Part shown: positions 1 through 7,147 of the stretch, one piece after another | Numbering within the stretch: the first letter of the stretch is position 1 | Layout: each line of letters opens with the position of its first letter | Source of the DNA: DASXVX01 sp036504075 | GTDB taxonomy: Bacteria; Bacillota; Sulfobacillia; Symbiobacteriales; Symbiobacteriaceae | Length of the DNA: 64,000 bases | Direction of reading: 5' to 3' | Assembly: GCA_036504075.1 (NCBI GenBank) | Contig: DASXVX010000012.1 | Span: 1 to 64,000 of the forward strand | The notes under the pieces: generated by a model | What the model was told of the DNA's origin: nothing | Seen by the model: only the letters and a program-made list of their open reading frames with translations | Databases searched by the model: none | Translations under genes and position numbers: made by a program

Positions 1-1
1 G

Positions 2-103
2 TTCATTTACCTGGACCAGGCTCGGAAGATGAGTCAAGTACCGGCTGCTCGGCAGATGCTGGCGAGTGCATGTTCAGTCTTTGGTGAGCGTCCGGCGGTT
101 TAG
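2..103 (+). CDS. Possible C-terminal end of a protein cut by the window edge
   Basis: An open frame enters from the left edge and stops at TAG 101-103, giving 33 residues. It is rich in Ala, Arg, Met and Gln and would form an amphipathic helix. I recognise no family. It lies in the same direction as the two small ORFs that follow and ahead of the shared terminator at 587. Its reality is uncertain because only a short piece is visible. Confidence 0.25.
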   Translation, partial: FIYLDQARKMSQVPAARQMLASACSVFGERPAV

Positions 104-149
104 CTGTCTACGGGAGCACCCGTTCTCACGAACAGAGCCTAGTTAATAC

Positions 150-236
150 ATGGTCGCGACGAAACGCTACCGCTTTGAGCCAGTTCATGTGCCAAGCGGG
201 ATGGGCGAAATGACGGGAGGTGCCGGGGAACCATGA
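150..236 (+). CDS. Very small ORF of unknown function
   Basis: ATG at 150 opens a 28-residue basic ORF ending in TGA that overlaps the ATG of the next ORF (ATGA overlap at 233-236). The overlap is the main argument for a real translated unit. No good ribosome binding site is visible before it. No family is recognised. Confidence 0.2.
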   Translation: MVATKRYRFEPVHVPSGMGEMTGGAGEP

Positions 237-526
237 CGGTGAAAAGTGAACAGGTGGAACCCGGAACCTTTGTTGCAGTTGACGATCGGTTTCGACTTCC
301 GCTCAGGACTGAGGTCCGGCAGGTCCAGGAGTGGCAGAAGCTCACTACGAGCTTTGGTAGTTCCGGGGTCTTACAGATGGCGGTAGGCACTGGTAAGACA
401 GGCACCATAAGGGCCGTCCTGAAGGCTCTGCTTGACAGGGGCGGTTGGACTGTCGTTGCAACCCCCAAGAGGCCTAAGATGAAGGTGCGGAGAACCAGTC
501 CTATGGGAGGTAAAGTAAAACGGTAG
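233..526 (+). CDS. Small P-loop-like ORF, possibly a helicase fragment
   Basis: This 97-residue ORF starts at ATG 233 with GGGAGGTG ten bases upstream. Around residues 49-56 it contains AVGTGKTG, a Walker A-like motif set in a hydrophobic-glycine context like that of superfamily 2 helicases (motif I after a short N-terminal Q-like region). No Walker B, DEAD box or later helicase motif follows, and the C-terminus is short and basic. If the resemblance is real, the gene is the truncated 5' part of a helicase-like gene. If not, it is a chance match. It is followed by a clear terminator at 587-617. Confidence 0.35.
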   Translation: MTVKSEQVEPGTFVAVDDRFRLPLRTEVRQVQEWQKLTTSFGSSGVLQMAVGTGKTGTIRAVLKALLDRGGWTVVATPKRPKMKVRRTSPMGGKVKR

Positions 527-586
527 GCCGGTTATCTTTGACACAGTTCGGGAACGTCCAGCCGGTCAAGCTGCGCGCATAGTGAA

Positions 587-617
587 GCCCCGAGCCGGTC
601 CTGGCTCGGGGCTTTCC
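587..617 (+). terminator. Rho-independent terminator
   Basis: Perfect 10-bp stem GCCCCGAGCC / GGCTCGGGGC with a six-base loop, followed by TTTCC. It closes the small plus-strand ORF group at 2-526. Confidence 0.7.
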
Positions 618-639
618 GCGGGTCTTTCTGGTTGCATAG

Positions 640-792
640 CTAGGCCGACTCTCCTTGCCTCGTTCGTCGACGAGCCCCCTCCCCCACTTGCTCCCGCTCC
701 AGAGCGTGCGGCACCAGCAGCTCCGCCCAGCGCCGCATGCCAAACTCCACCAGGTCTGGACTGGGCTCGCCCACTTCCGTAAGGTTACACAT
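640..792 (-). CDS. Small hypothetical protein, 50 residues
   Basis: ATG at 792 (minus strand) has AGAGGA six to eight bases upstream and gives a 50-residue charged protein. Its mid-part (MRRWAELLVPHALERE) would make an amphipathic helix, and the tail is Arg/Gly-rich. Composition looks protein-like rather than random. Short acidic-basic proteins of this style occur in accessory regions, but I do not recognise a family. It may be co-transcribed with the small ORF at 913-1014. Function unknown. Confidence 0.4.
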   Translation of the reverse strand: MCNLTEVGEPSPDLVEFGMRRWAELLVPHALEREQVGEGARRRTRQGESA

Positions 793-912
793 GAGTCCTC
801 TTTGTTTACGTCTCATTGGCTACACTCCATCTCCCGTCAGAAGAAGCCCCGAATCACGGCCTCCGCACCCGATAATACTACTCCCACATGCCCTGGAGGC
901 CCAAGTTTGTTG

Positions 913-1014
913 TTACGATAACTTCTCCCCGATCAATTTGGCAGTGAATTCCGGGAAACCGATGTTGTTGACCTTCGTCAGACCCGAGAGAGCCCTTTCC
1001 TCTGCGCTCGCCAC
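913..1014 (-). CDS. Small hypothetical ORF, 33 residues, possibly truncated
   Basis: GTG at 1014 lies nine bases after an AAGAAGGAG ribosome binding site (1024-1032 on the plus strand as its complement). The product contains the motif VNNIGFPEFTAKLI and then stops after a few residues. The strong binding site and amphipathic composition argue for coding. The abrupt end suggests a degraded or truncated gene. An overlapping frame (878-1141) competes for the same DNA, so confidence is low. Confidence 0.35.
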   Translation of the reverse strand: MASAEERALSGLTKVNNIGFPEFTAKLIGEKLS

Positions 1015-1155
1015 AAACACTCACTCCTTCTTGGTTCACCCCTGACAGGGGTCTGTGCAGAGATTGGGCATCGTTCCCAGTTATCCCTTCGTTTTCCGAA
1101 CGTTTCACCCTCCAGAAACCATGCAGCCCCGACGGGGGCATGGTGAAGTCGGCGG

Positions 1156-1194
1156 AACAGAAAGGCCCCCGAGCGCGTAATCGCGCCGGGGGCC
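1156..1194 (-). terminator. Terminator of the 1214-1531 gene
   Basis: Read on the minus strand, a GC-rich stem (GGCCCCCGGCGCG / CGCGCTCGGGGGCC) with a four-base loop is followed by TTTCTGTT. It begins about 20 bases past the stop codon of the hypothetical gene. Confidence 0.75.
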
Positions 1195-1213
1195 CGAACT
1201 GTGGAACAGGTCA

Positions 1214-1531
1214 CTACTTCTGAAGGAGCAGGTCCGCCTCGATATGGGCCACCTGTGTGATGGGACCCTTGCCACCTTCGGCGAGGCCGAAGCCACCAAC
1301 ACCCTTGATGGCGTTGTCGGCGAGCTTGACGGCGTAGACGTCATAAGTCATGTGTCCGGGCGGACCACCGGGGTCCATCACGCCTACATGCGTGTTGGAA
1401 AGGTGAAGCCACCCGTCGTTCGGAACCCACCGGAAATTCGTACCCGTGTGCATCGGCAGCGCGACACAAGCGGTCTGCTCAAACCCCACGATCCCAATCT
1501 TGAAGTCCAGGGTCGGAATAATCGCCGGCAT
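1214..1531 (-). CDS. Conserved-looking hypothetical protein, 105 residues
   Basis: The start at 1531 is chosen because AAAGGAGG lies eight bases upstream; a longer reading to 1597 would place the promoter inside the gene. The product is neutral, rich in Gly and beta-prone stretches (IGIVGFEQTACVALPM; GWLHLSNTHVGVM) and has no signal peptide or membrane segment. I do not recognise the family. It is a single-gene unit with its own sigma-A-like promoter (1569-1597) and terminator (1156-1194). Confidence 0.65.
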   Translation of the reverse strand: MPAIIPTLDFKIGIVGFEQTACVALPMHTGTNFRWVPNDGWLHLSNTHVGVMDPGGPPGHMTYDVYAVKLADNAIKGVGGFGLAEGGKGPITQVAHIEADLLLQK

Positions 1532-1568
1532 TTCGCGGTCCTCCTTTGTCTGTGGCCTTCCCGCAACT

Positions 1569-1597
1569 ATCGTACAACACTTCGTTTCGATGCGCAA
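1569..1597 (-). promoter_or_regulatory. Sigma-A-type promoter for the 1214-1531 gene
   Basis: On the minus strand TTGCGC (1592-1597) and TACGAT (1569-1574) are separated by 17 bases, about 20 bases upstream of the ribosome binding site. Confidence 0.6.
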
Positions 1598-1654
1598 TAC
1601 TCAATATAAACATAATTGAGATACCTACTAAGTTATAAACAAGTCTTCAAACAA

Positions 1655-1675
1655 GGCATACCACACCGGTATGCC
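1655..1675. repeat. Perfect inverted repeat GGCATACC-N5-GGTATGCC
   Basis: An 8-bp perfect inverted repeat followed on the plus strand by CCTTTTTG. It lies between two divergent genes, so it is either an operator or an orphan terminator-like hairpin. The sequence does not decide between these. Confidence 0.5.
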
Positions 1676-1724
1676 CCTTTTTGTGGGCATTCGTTTCATG
1701 TAAATAATTAGATTTTCATCCACC

Positions 1725-1749
1725 GAACGCCAACCGGTTGATTTGCGTA
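1725..1749 (+). promoter_or_regulatory. Candidate ECF-type promoter of the HtrA-like gene
   Basis: GAAC (1725-1728) and CGTA (1746-1749) are separated by 17 bases, the layout of AAC/CGTA promoters read by SigW-like ECF sigma factors. The promoter-like element before the ECF gene (3508-3535) has the same spacing. Inferred, not proven. Confidence 0.35.
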
Positions 1750-1793
1750 TTAGTTTGAGTACGAGTTGAATTTATGAAAGGGATGCGTAATAA

Positions 1794-3263
1794 GTGCTTC
1801 GCCGTGCAGTCTCCGTGCTCTTGATTGCCGTGGCGCTCCTGACCTCGGCAGTCGCTGAGGCCACCCCGATTTCCGGCCTGCCCGCGCTGGTTCAGCAGGT
1901 CTCGTCGTCCGTGGTGACGATCATCGCGGTAAAACGCCTGGCGGCAACCGGCGATCAACCCGCCCGCATGGTCGTCGTCACAGGCAGCGGTTTCGCCATT
2001 ACCAGCGACGGCGGGGTGCTCACGAATGCCCATGTAGTGGAAGACGGCGTGTACATCTCCGTCATGACCGCCGACGGCAAGTCCTACGAGGCGGACAACG
2101 GCAATGGATGGGTCGATTCCGTTTCCGACCTGGCCGTCCTGCACATCCCGACCACGCTGAAACCCGTGAAATGGGCGGATACCAACAGCGATCCCGTGGG
2201 TGACTCCGTGTTTGCCATCGGTGCTCCCTATGGGGTGCATTTTCCCGGCTCTGTCTCCGCCGGGGTCGTCAGCGGGCTGGCCCGGCCGCTGGACGTCGAC
2301 TATCCGTTCATCCAAACGGATGCCCCGGTGAATCCCGGAAACAGCGGCGGCCCGCTCTTCAACGCTCGCGGCGAGGTGGTGGGCGTGATCGCCCGCCGGA
2401 TCCCCGGTGCCGATGGCATGGGCTTCGCTATTCCTGGCGACGTCGCGACAAAGGTTGCCAATCAGTTGATCGCCATCAAAGGGCCGATTCAACGGTCCTG
2501 GCTTGGTCTGCAATTTGCCCCTGGTCTGGACGTCGACCTCCTACCGAGTTCGGCAAACCCGGTTGTCACCGGCGTAGATGAGAACGGCCCGGCGGCACAG
2601 GCTGGCGTTCAGGCCGGGGATACCCTGATTCGCCTGGACACCACCGACGTCATCCACATGGAAGAAGTCTCCGCTTTTCTGGACAGCCACCGGCCCGGTG
2701 ATGGCATCACGGCGACCTTCGTGCGGGGCGACAAGGATCAACGGCAGGTAACGATCAGGCTCGGGGTTCGCCCGGCTCGGGCCCGGCTGCTCAGGGAGGC
2801 GACGGGCCTCTGGCTCAACCCGACTGCTGCCCAGGCGGCCCGCGCCCAGTCCTACGGAAAGCTGTTCGATGGGCTGACGGCGGAAGAGTTCCTGGCGCCG
2901 TGGACCGCTCTGGCCGGCGACTCGCAAGCCGTGCTGGTGACACCCTACCTCAAGGCGGCGGCGACCGGGTTTACCCCGCAGGTATCGCTGCCGGCGCTGC
3001 CGACTCACACACTGGCTGTACAGATCGATTTGGCCGCCCACTGGCAGCTCGGCGACGCCCCCGCGGCCGAGTGGTGGGATTCGGACGGTACCATCTCGGG
3101 CACATCCGTCACCCGGGTGGGCGGGGCTCCGGCCGGGTACCAGCGGGTTATCGTTTCGGTGCCCACCGACTACATCTCCGGCACGGGAACGGTCATCATC
3201 ATTCTGCATCTGGCCGGGGGTGCCGACCGCCGATTCACGTTTGGCCTGGACGGGCTGCACTGA
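1794..3263 (+). CDS. Secreted HtrA/DegP-like serine protease with PDZ domain
   Basis: The 489-residue product starts with a GTG (GAAAGGGA ten bases upstream) and a signal-peptide-like hydrophobic N-terminus (about residues 5-22). The trypsin-like domain (about 25-215) shows the catalytic triad: His in TNAHVV, Asp in SDLAVL and Ser in PGNSGGPLF. A PDZ domain follows (about 250-325) with the GPAAQAGVQAGD pattern. The last 150 residues form a separate beta-rich domain I do not recognise. Proteases of this family degrade or refold misfolded envelope proteins outside the membrane. The next gene downstream encodes an ECF sigma factor, consistent with an envelope-stress role (inference). Confidence 0.85.
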   Translation: MLRRAVSVLLIAVALLTSAVAEATPISGLPALVQQVSSSVVTIIAVKRLAATGDQPARMVVVTGSGFAITSDGGVLTNAHVVEDGVYISVMTADGKSYEADNGNGWVDSVSDLAVLHIPTTLKPVKWADTNSDPVGDSVFAIGAPYGVHFPGSVSAGVVSGLARPLDVDYPFIQTDAPVNPGNSGGPLFNARGEVVGVIARRIPGADGMGFAIPGDVATKVANQLIAIKGPIQRSWLGLQFAPGLDVDLLPSSANPVVTGVDENGPAAQAGVQAGDTLIRLDTTDVIHMEEVSAFLDSHRPGDGITATFVRGDKDQRQVTIRLGVRPARARLLREATGLWLNPTAAQAARAQSYGKLFDGLTAEEFLAPWTALAGDSQAVLVTPYLKAAATGFTPQVSLPALPTHTLAVQIDLAAHWQLGDAPAAEWWDSDGTISGTSVTRVGGAPAGYQRVIVSVPTDYISGTGTVIIILHLAGGADRRFTFGLDGLH

Positions 3264-3285
3264 AATCGGCCCCGGCCCCCCGCCG

Positions 3286-3328
3286 CCCTGCCGTCCGGCT
3301 CACCAGCCGTTCGGCAGGGCTTTGTTGC
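3286..3328 (+). terminator. Terminator after the HtrA-like gene
   Basis: Perfect 9-bp stem GCCCTGCCG / CGGCAGGGC with an 18-base loop followed by TTTGTTG, about 22 bases past the stop codon. The rest of the 3264-3579 gap holds no gene; it contains the ECF-type promoter below. Confidence 0.65.
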
Positions 3329-3507
3329 GCTCAGTGTTGCTGCAGCGCCCGCGTGAGCGCCGGCGTGGCGCGCCATTCGCTTCGCTACAGTGATTTTACG
3401 AATACCGGACTTCTGCATATTCGATGTGTTGCATTTGAGAAACAAGTAGGTCATAATAAGCTGGTAATTGAAACTTGTGGTGCACAAAGAAACTTTTCCA
3501 GAGACCC

Positions 3508-3535
3508 GTAACTTCCTGGTCACAGGGACCGTTAT
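3508..3535 (+). promoter_or_regulatory. Candidate autoregulatory ECF promoter
   Basis: GTAACTT (3508-3514), a 15-base spacer and CGTTAT (3530-3535) resemble the GGAACTT/CGTT-type promoters of ECF sigma factors. It lies 45 bases before the sigma factor start codon. Autoregulation is the usual arrangement for this class. Confidence 0.45.
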
Positions 3536-3579
3536 GTGAAACGAACAGCACCTTGGGGGACACAGGAGGGGACCAGGTA

Positions 3580-4185
3580 ATGTCCACGGCCTCTGACGCT
3601 ATGCTGGTACAGTGGGCTCAAGACGGTAATCAGACGGCGTTGTGCGAGCTCATTGATCGCTATGAACGAAAGACCTACAATCTGGCATACCGGCTTATGG
3701 GCAACCATGCGGACGCCGCAGACGCCGCCCAGGAGGCCCTGGTCCGGGTTTACACGCATCTGCATCATTTCCGGGGCGATTCGGCCTTCTCCACCTGGCT
3801 GTTCCGGGTGGCCACCAACACCTGCCTGGACGAACTCCGGCGGCGGGGCCGGCTGCGTTACGCTTCTCTGGACAACCCGGTCGCCACCGACGAATCGCTG
3901 CTGCCCCGTCAGAGCGTGGCGGATGAAGAAAGCCCAGTTGAGCGGGCGGAGCGGCGGGAAGTGCAGGCGGCGGTGCAACGGGCGATTGGCCGGCTGCCGG
4001 AAGAGTACCGGACCGTCGTGGTGCTCCGTGACCTGAACGACTACTCGTACCACGAAATCGCCGACCTGCTGGGGACGTCGGTCGGCACCGTGAAGTCTCG
4101 CCTGCACCGGGCGCGCCAGGCTCTGCGCGGGGTGATTCGGGCCACCGAGGCCAACCAGCTGGAACTCGGGCAGGCGGCAGTTTAA
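3580..4185 (+). CDS. ECF-type RNA polymerase sigma factor
   Basis: A 201-residue sigma-70 family protein. The start at ATG 3580 is preceded by AGGAGGG. Region 2 lies at about residues 25-95 (AADAAQEALVRVY, then FSTWLFRVATNTCLDELRRR), and region 4 at about 130-185 (LPEEYRTVVVLRDLNDYSYHEIA, then VGTVKSRLHRAR). The intervening linker is acidic and there is no region 3, as expected for the ECF (SigW/RpoE-like) group. No anti-sigma factor gene is adjacent: the next gene is convergent and unrelated. A matching promoter sits just upstream. Confidence 0.92.
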   Translation: MSTASDAMLVQWAQDGNQTALCELIDRYERKTYNLAYRLMGNHADAADAAQEALVRVYTHLHHFRGDSAFSTWLFRVATNTCLDELRRRGRLRYASLDNPVATDESLLPRQSVADEESPVERAERREVQAAVQRAIGRLPEEYRTVVVLRDLNDYSYHEIADLLGTSVGTVKSRLHRARQALRGVIRATEANQLELGQAAV

Positions 4186-4195
4186 TCCTTCGGGA

Positions 4196-4240
4196 TGCGA
4201 AAAATCCCCCGGAGCGGCTCGGCCGCCCCGGGGGTTCTGC
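4196..4240. terminator. Bidirectional terminator between convergent genes
   Basis: A stem of CCCCCGGAGCGGC pairing with GCCGCCCCGGGGG is followed by T-rich sequence on both strands (TTTTT on the minus strand). It serves the sigma factor gene and the Dabb gene. Confidence 0.7.
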
Positions 4241-4250
4241 TCTTCCGGCA

Positions 4251-4544
4251 TTAGAACTCGTAGTCGATGGCCAGGGAAGATTCGCAAACCTGGCCGACAT
4301 ACTCCTTGACCGGCACATGGTCCGGATGCGGTCCATAAACGGCCAGCCCTTCCCGGTCCTTGAACCGGACCACCAGGCCGACCGTGAATCCCTGCCCGCG
4401 CTCCGGGGTGAACGTCTCGCCCACCGACAGATCGACCACGGTGGGAATCTTATCCTTGAGGCCCCGCAGCCGCTCAATCAGCAGCCGCTTCTGCTCCGGC
4501 GTGGCGTCCGGCTTCAACTTGAAACAGACGATATGCTCTACCAC
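4251..4544 (-). CDS. Dabb (stress-responsive A/B barrel) domain protein
   Basis: The 97-residue protein begins MVEHIVCFKLKPDATPEQ, the typical opening of Dabb ferredoxin-like dimeric barrels, and has the expected mid-region (FTVGLVVRFKDREGLAVY, HPDHVPV). GTG at 4544 is chosen because AAGGGG lies eight bases upstream. Family members are small cytoplasmic dimers, and many have no assigned reaction. No substrate can be inferred here. Single-gene unit with a shared terminator. Confidence 0.82.
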   Translation of the reverse strand: MVEHIVCFKLKPDATPEQKRLLIERLRGLKDKIPTVVDLSVGETFTPERGQGFTVGLVVRFKDREGLAVYGPHPDHVPVKEYVGQVCESSLAIDYEF

Positions 4545-4675
4545 AAAGGCCACCCCTTCCAAACTATTCCCTTCTATGATCGCCGCAAAGCGGGCAATGC
4601 GCAAGGGCGAAAGGAAAGCGACCAGGCGAGGACGAAGAGTTTTATTCTATCTCCATATAACCTGAGGTGAAAAAC

Positions 4676-5191
4676 TTGCCTGTTCGCATCGGCGTCATCG
4701 GCCAGTACGGCAGCCTCTCGCCGGAAGTGGCCACCCTGGCCTACACCGTGGGCCGTGAGATCGCCCTCCGGGGCGGTATTCTCTTTTCCGGCGGGCGCGA
4801 CGGCGTCATGGAAGCCGCCAGTCGGGGCGCCAAGGAGGCCGGCGGGCTGACCGTGGGCATTCTGCCCGGCGACGACGTTTCCGAAGGAAACCCGTGGCTG
4901 GACGTGCCCATCACCACCGGCCTGGGCTTCGATTTTCGCAGCAATATCCTCATCCATTCCGTGGATGCGGTGATCATGGTGGCCGGCGGCAACGGGACGC
5001 TGGGCGAGCTTTCGACCGCCTACCTCAACCGAAAGCCGTCGGTCGTGCTGACGCCGTCGGGCGGCTGGTCTGCGCGCATCCAGGAGGCGCTCTACGACCG
5101 GCGCTACTTGGACGAGCGGCGTTCGATTGAGATCGCTTTCGCTGAGACCGCCGCTGAAGCGGTGGCGGCAGTCTGGCCGGCCCCCCGCTAG
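4676..5191 (+). CDS. Rossmann-fold nucleotide-binding protein (TIGR00725/LOG-like family)
   Basis: The product (about 171 residues) has a Rossmann start (RIGVIGQYG), the loop SGGRDGVMEAASRGAKEAGG and the motif GGNGTLGELSTAYLNRK. These are hallmarks of the DprA/LOG-related family whose better-known members are cytokinin-type phosphoribohydrolases. The exact PGGxGTxxE catalytic motif is not intact (GGNGTLGE), so phosphoribohydrolase activity is uncertain. TTG at 4676 is preferred, with GAGGTG seven bases upstream; a GTG at 4667 lies inside that binding site. The gene ends with a 4-bp convergent overlap with a small membrane-protein gene. Confidence 0.78.
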   Translation: MPVRIGVIGQYGSLSPEVATLAYTVGREIALRGGILFSGGRDGVMEAASRGAKEAGGLTVGILPGDDVSEGNPWLDVPITTGLGFDFRSNILIHSVDAVIMVAGGNGTLGELSTAYLNRKPSVVLTPSGGWSARIQEALYDRRYLDERRSIEIAFAETAAEAVAAVWPAPR

Positions 5192-5352
5192 TGCCGGGGC
5201 TCCGGCGGGTCCTCCGTGGTCTCCACAATGTCATGCGCCTGGAACTTCGAGTCGACTACCGCCGGGATGTTCTCCAGCGTCTGGAGCCGGCGCGGCCAGA
5301 CGAGCCACGCCGCCAGCGCTCCCACGCCTACCAGCAAGAGAATCCAGATCAC
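5188..5352 (-). CDS. Small single-span membrane protein, 54 residues
   Basis: GTG at 5352 follows a GGGGGGAG binding site. The product begins with a 19-residue hydrophobic helix (VIWILLLVGVGALAAWLVW), then PRR and an acidic soluble tail ending EDPPEPRH. This topology is typical of small integral membrane proteins, with the tail probably cytoplasmic given the PRR after the helix. The stop codon overlaps the stop of the convergent gene at 5189-5191. No family recognised. The clean start, hydrophobic segment and exact fit argue that it is real. Confidence 0.6.
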   Translation of the reverse strand: MIWILLLVGVGALAAWLVWPRRLQTLENIPAVVDSKFQAHDIVETTEDPPEPRH

Positions 5353-5459
5353 GACTACTCCCCCCGGTTTGCCTGAATCGACTCAGTCCAGGGCTTAGTC
5401 TGCCCGTTCGCTGCCGGGGAAAGTCCGCCGTCGTTCTATTCGAGCCCGCCGTTTTATTC

Positions 5460-6335
5460 GTGCCTCACCGAGGAGGGTTCGGGATCGCTACACTACTGGT
5501 CATCGATGGCGGATTGATTTTCCGCAACTTCTACGCATTGCCCCCCATGCATGACGCCACCGGACGCCCGGTCAACGCCGTCTACGGCTTTATGGCCATG
5601 ATGTTCCGGGAGATTCTCGCCATGGGGCCTACCCATGTGGCCGTCGCCTGCGACGTGCCGATCAGCGAAAACCGCCGGACACAGCTGCTGGCCTCCTACA
5701 AGGGCAATCGGACGGAGTGCCCGCCGGACCTGGCGCCGCAGTTCGGCCTGCTCCGGGAGGTGCTCTCGGCCCTTCGGATTCCCTGGCTCACGTCGCCGGG
5801 CTACGAGGCGGATGACATTCTCGGTGCCATGTCGCTCAAGGCGGAGGCCGCCGGCATGGAGGCCAGCCTCCTGACCGGCGACCGGGACGTGCTGCAGTTG
5901 CTCTCGGGGCAGACACACGTCCGGTACGTCAAGAAGCTGAACGCCACCGAAACGTACGATGTCCCCCGCTTCGCCCAGGAGTTCGACCTGCTACCGGGCC
6001 AACTGGCAGACCTGAAGGGGCTGGCCGGCGACCCGTCGGACAACATCCCCGGCATTCACGGCGTCGGCGCGAAAACCGCCGTGAAGCTGCTGAAGGATTT
6101 CGATACCGTCGAGGGTGTGCTGGCGAACGCCCACACCCAAACGCCGAAGCTCCGCCAGAAGCTGGAGGACGGGCGGGAGATGGCCCTGCTCAGCAAGCGC
6201 CTGGCGACCATCGACCGGGCTGTGCCGGACCTCCCGGAACCCGGCGACTGCCTGCTGGCCATCGATCGGGAGGCCGGCCGGGCCAAGTTCGAGGAGCTCC
6301 GGTTCAAGTCGCTGCTTGGCCGCCTGGCCGTGTAG
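5460..6335 (+). CDS. 5'-3' exonuclease (PolI N-terminal/FEN-like family)
   Basis: The protein has the family layout: metal site LVIDGG, the R-rich FRNFYALPP and VNAVYGF segment, GYEADDILGA and LLTGDRDVLQLL (acidic metal ligands), and the helix-hairpin-helix LKGLAGDPSDNIPGIHGVGAKTA. It is about 285 residues, as in stand-alone bacterial exonucleases (YpcP/ExoIX type) that act on 5' flaps and Okazaki fragments. The start is unusual: the GAGGAGG site (5470-5476) sits seven bases before ATC at 5484, which would give ATLLVIDGG. The only canonical in-frame start nearby is GTG 5460, used here, but it has no binding site. Confidence 0.88.
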   Translation: MPHRGGFGIATLLVIDGGLIFRNFYALPPMHDATGRPVNAVYGFMAMMFREILAMGPTHVAVACDVPISENRRTQLLASYKGNRTECPPDLAPQFGLLREVLSALRIPWLTSPGYEADDILGAMSLKAEAAGMEASLLTGDRDVLQLLSGQTHVRYVKKLNATETYDVPRFAQEFDLLPGQLADLKGLAGDPSDNIPGIHGVGAKTAVKLLKDFDTVEGVLANAHTQTPKLRQKLEDGREMALLSKRLATIDRAVPDLPEPGDCLLAIDREAGRAKFEELRFKSLLGRLAV

Positions 6336-6397
6336 CCCACGCACCCATCCGGCCGTGCAGCCAACGCACCCACCCGGCCGTGTAGCCGAACACCCAC
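6326..6397 (+). repeat. 25-bp tandem repeat overlapping the exonuclease stop codon
   Basis: Units at 6326-6350, 6351-6375 and a partial one at 6376-6397 share GGCCGTGTAGCC and CACCCA. The first unit contains the last two sense codons and the stop of the exonuclease gene, so the gene end has been tandemly copied. Confidence 0.75.
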
Positions 6398-6415
6398 AAA
6401 GGAGTGTCAGCCACC

Positions 6416-6967
6416 TTGCGCATTGGACTCGATCTCGACGGCGTCATCGTCAACTCAATCCCGGCCTGGATCGCGCTGATGAACCGGGGCGCCGGCACCA
6501 GCTTCACCCTGGACGAACTGCCCGAAACGTACGGCACGCCGGTCCTGGGCGCCTTCTGCGACGAGCATCAGATCGAAATGCTGATGCTCCCCCGGCCGGT
6601 GGACGGGGCGCCGGAAGCGGTGGCCCGTCTGGCAGACGGGGGCCACGACCTCGTGGTCATCACCGCACGCGCGGCCCGCATCCGCCGCATGACGGAAGGC
6701 TGGCTGGACTGGTACGGCTTCCCGACGATCGGTGAGATGCATTTCCTGGAGGGCCGCAGCAAAGTCGCCTCAGCCTTGCAGGCCGGCATCCACCTCATGG
6801 TGGAAGACGCACCCAATAACGCACTGGCCCTGGCCGGCGCCGGCATTCCGGTGCTGCTGTTCGGGGCGCCGTACAATGCGAAACTCCAGCATCCCCTCAT
6901 CCACCGCTGTGACGGGTGGGCGGAGGTGCTGGAGCAGATCGAACGCCGCTCCGCTCTGTCGGCCTGA
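6416..6967 (+). CDS. HAD-superfamily phosphatase, 5'(3')-deoxyribonucleotidase-like
   Basis: The product (about 183 residues) starts with RIGLDLDGVIVNS, the DxDG HAD motif I. Motif II is Thr in VVITARAAR, and motif III/IV lies in LMVEDAPNNALALAGAGIPV with the acidic pair. The layout resembles the NT5C/YqfW-type nucleotidases. Substrate is not certain. TTG at 6416 is chosen: AAAGGAG ends 11 bases upstream, while GTG 6404 overlaps that site. It lies directly after the exonuclease gene and its tandem repeat and may be co-transcribed with it. Confidence 0.75.
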   Translation: MRIGLDLDGVIVNSIPAWIALMNRGAGTSFTLDELPETYGTPVLGAFCDEHQIEMLMLPRPVDGAPEAVARLADGGHDLVVITARAARIRRMTEGWLDWYGFPTIGEMHFLEGRSKVASALQAGIHLMVEDAPNNALALAGAGIPVLLFGAPYNAKLQHPLIHRCDGWAEVLEQIERRSALSA

Positions 6968-7006
6968 CCTGCCGCCCCACGTTTGCTGCGCCCGGTGGCC
7001 CCCGAA

Positions 7007-7038
7007 TCGGGCGACTTCATCCATCCCGAATTTTTTTT
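7007..7038 (+). terminator. Weak terminator after the HAD gene
   Basis: A short stem TCGGG / CCCGA with a 13-base loop is followed by AA and eight T residues. Confidence 0.45.
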
Positions 7039-7147
7039 CGATTTTAACAATAAATCCCACGACACCGTTAGCAAATGCTATTGTTGAATGAGAAGTGTTT
7101 TTGTGCGGTGTTGGCCGGTATGCCGGTATATGGAAGGAGGCCAGGTC

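Noticed and set aside
1..640. Group II intron or IS remnant
   Set aside because: No GTGYG-type 5' end, domain V hairpin, reverse transcriptase motif, or terminal inverted repeats could be found.
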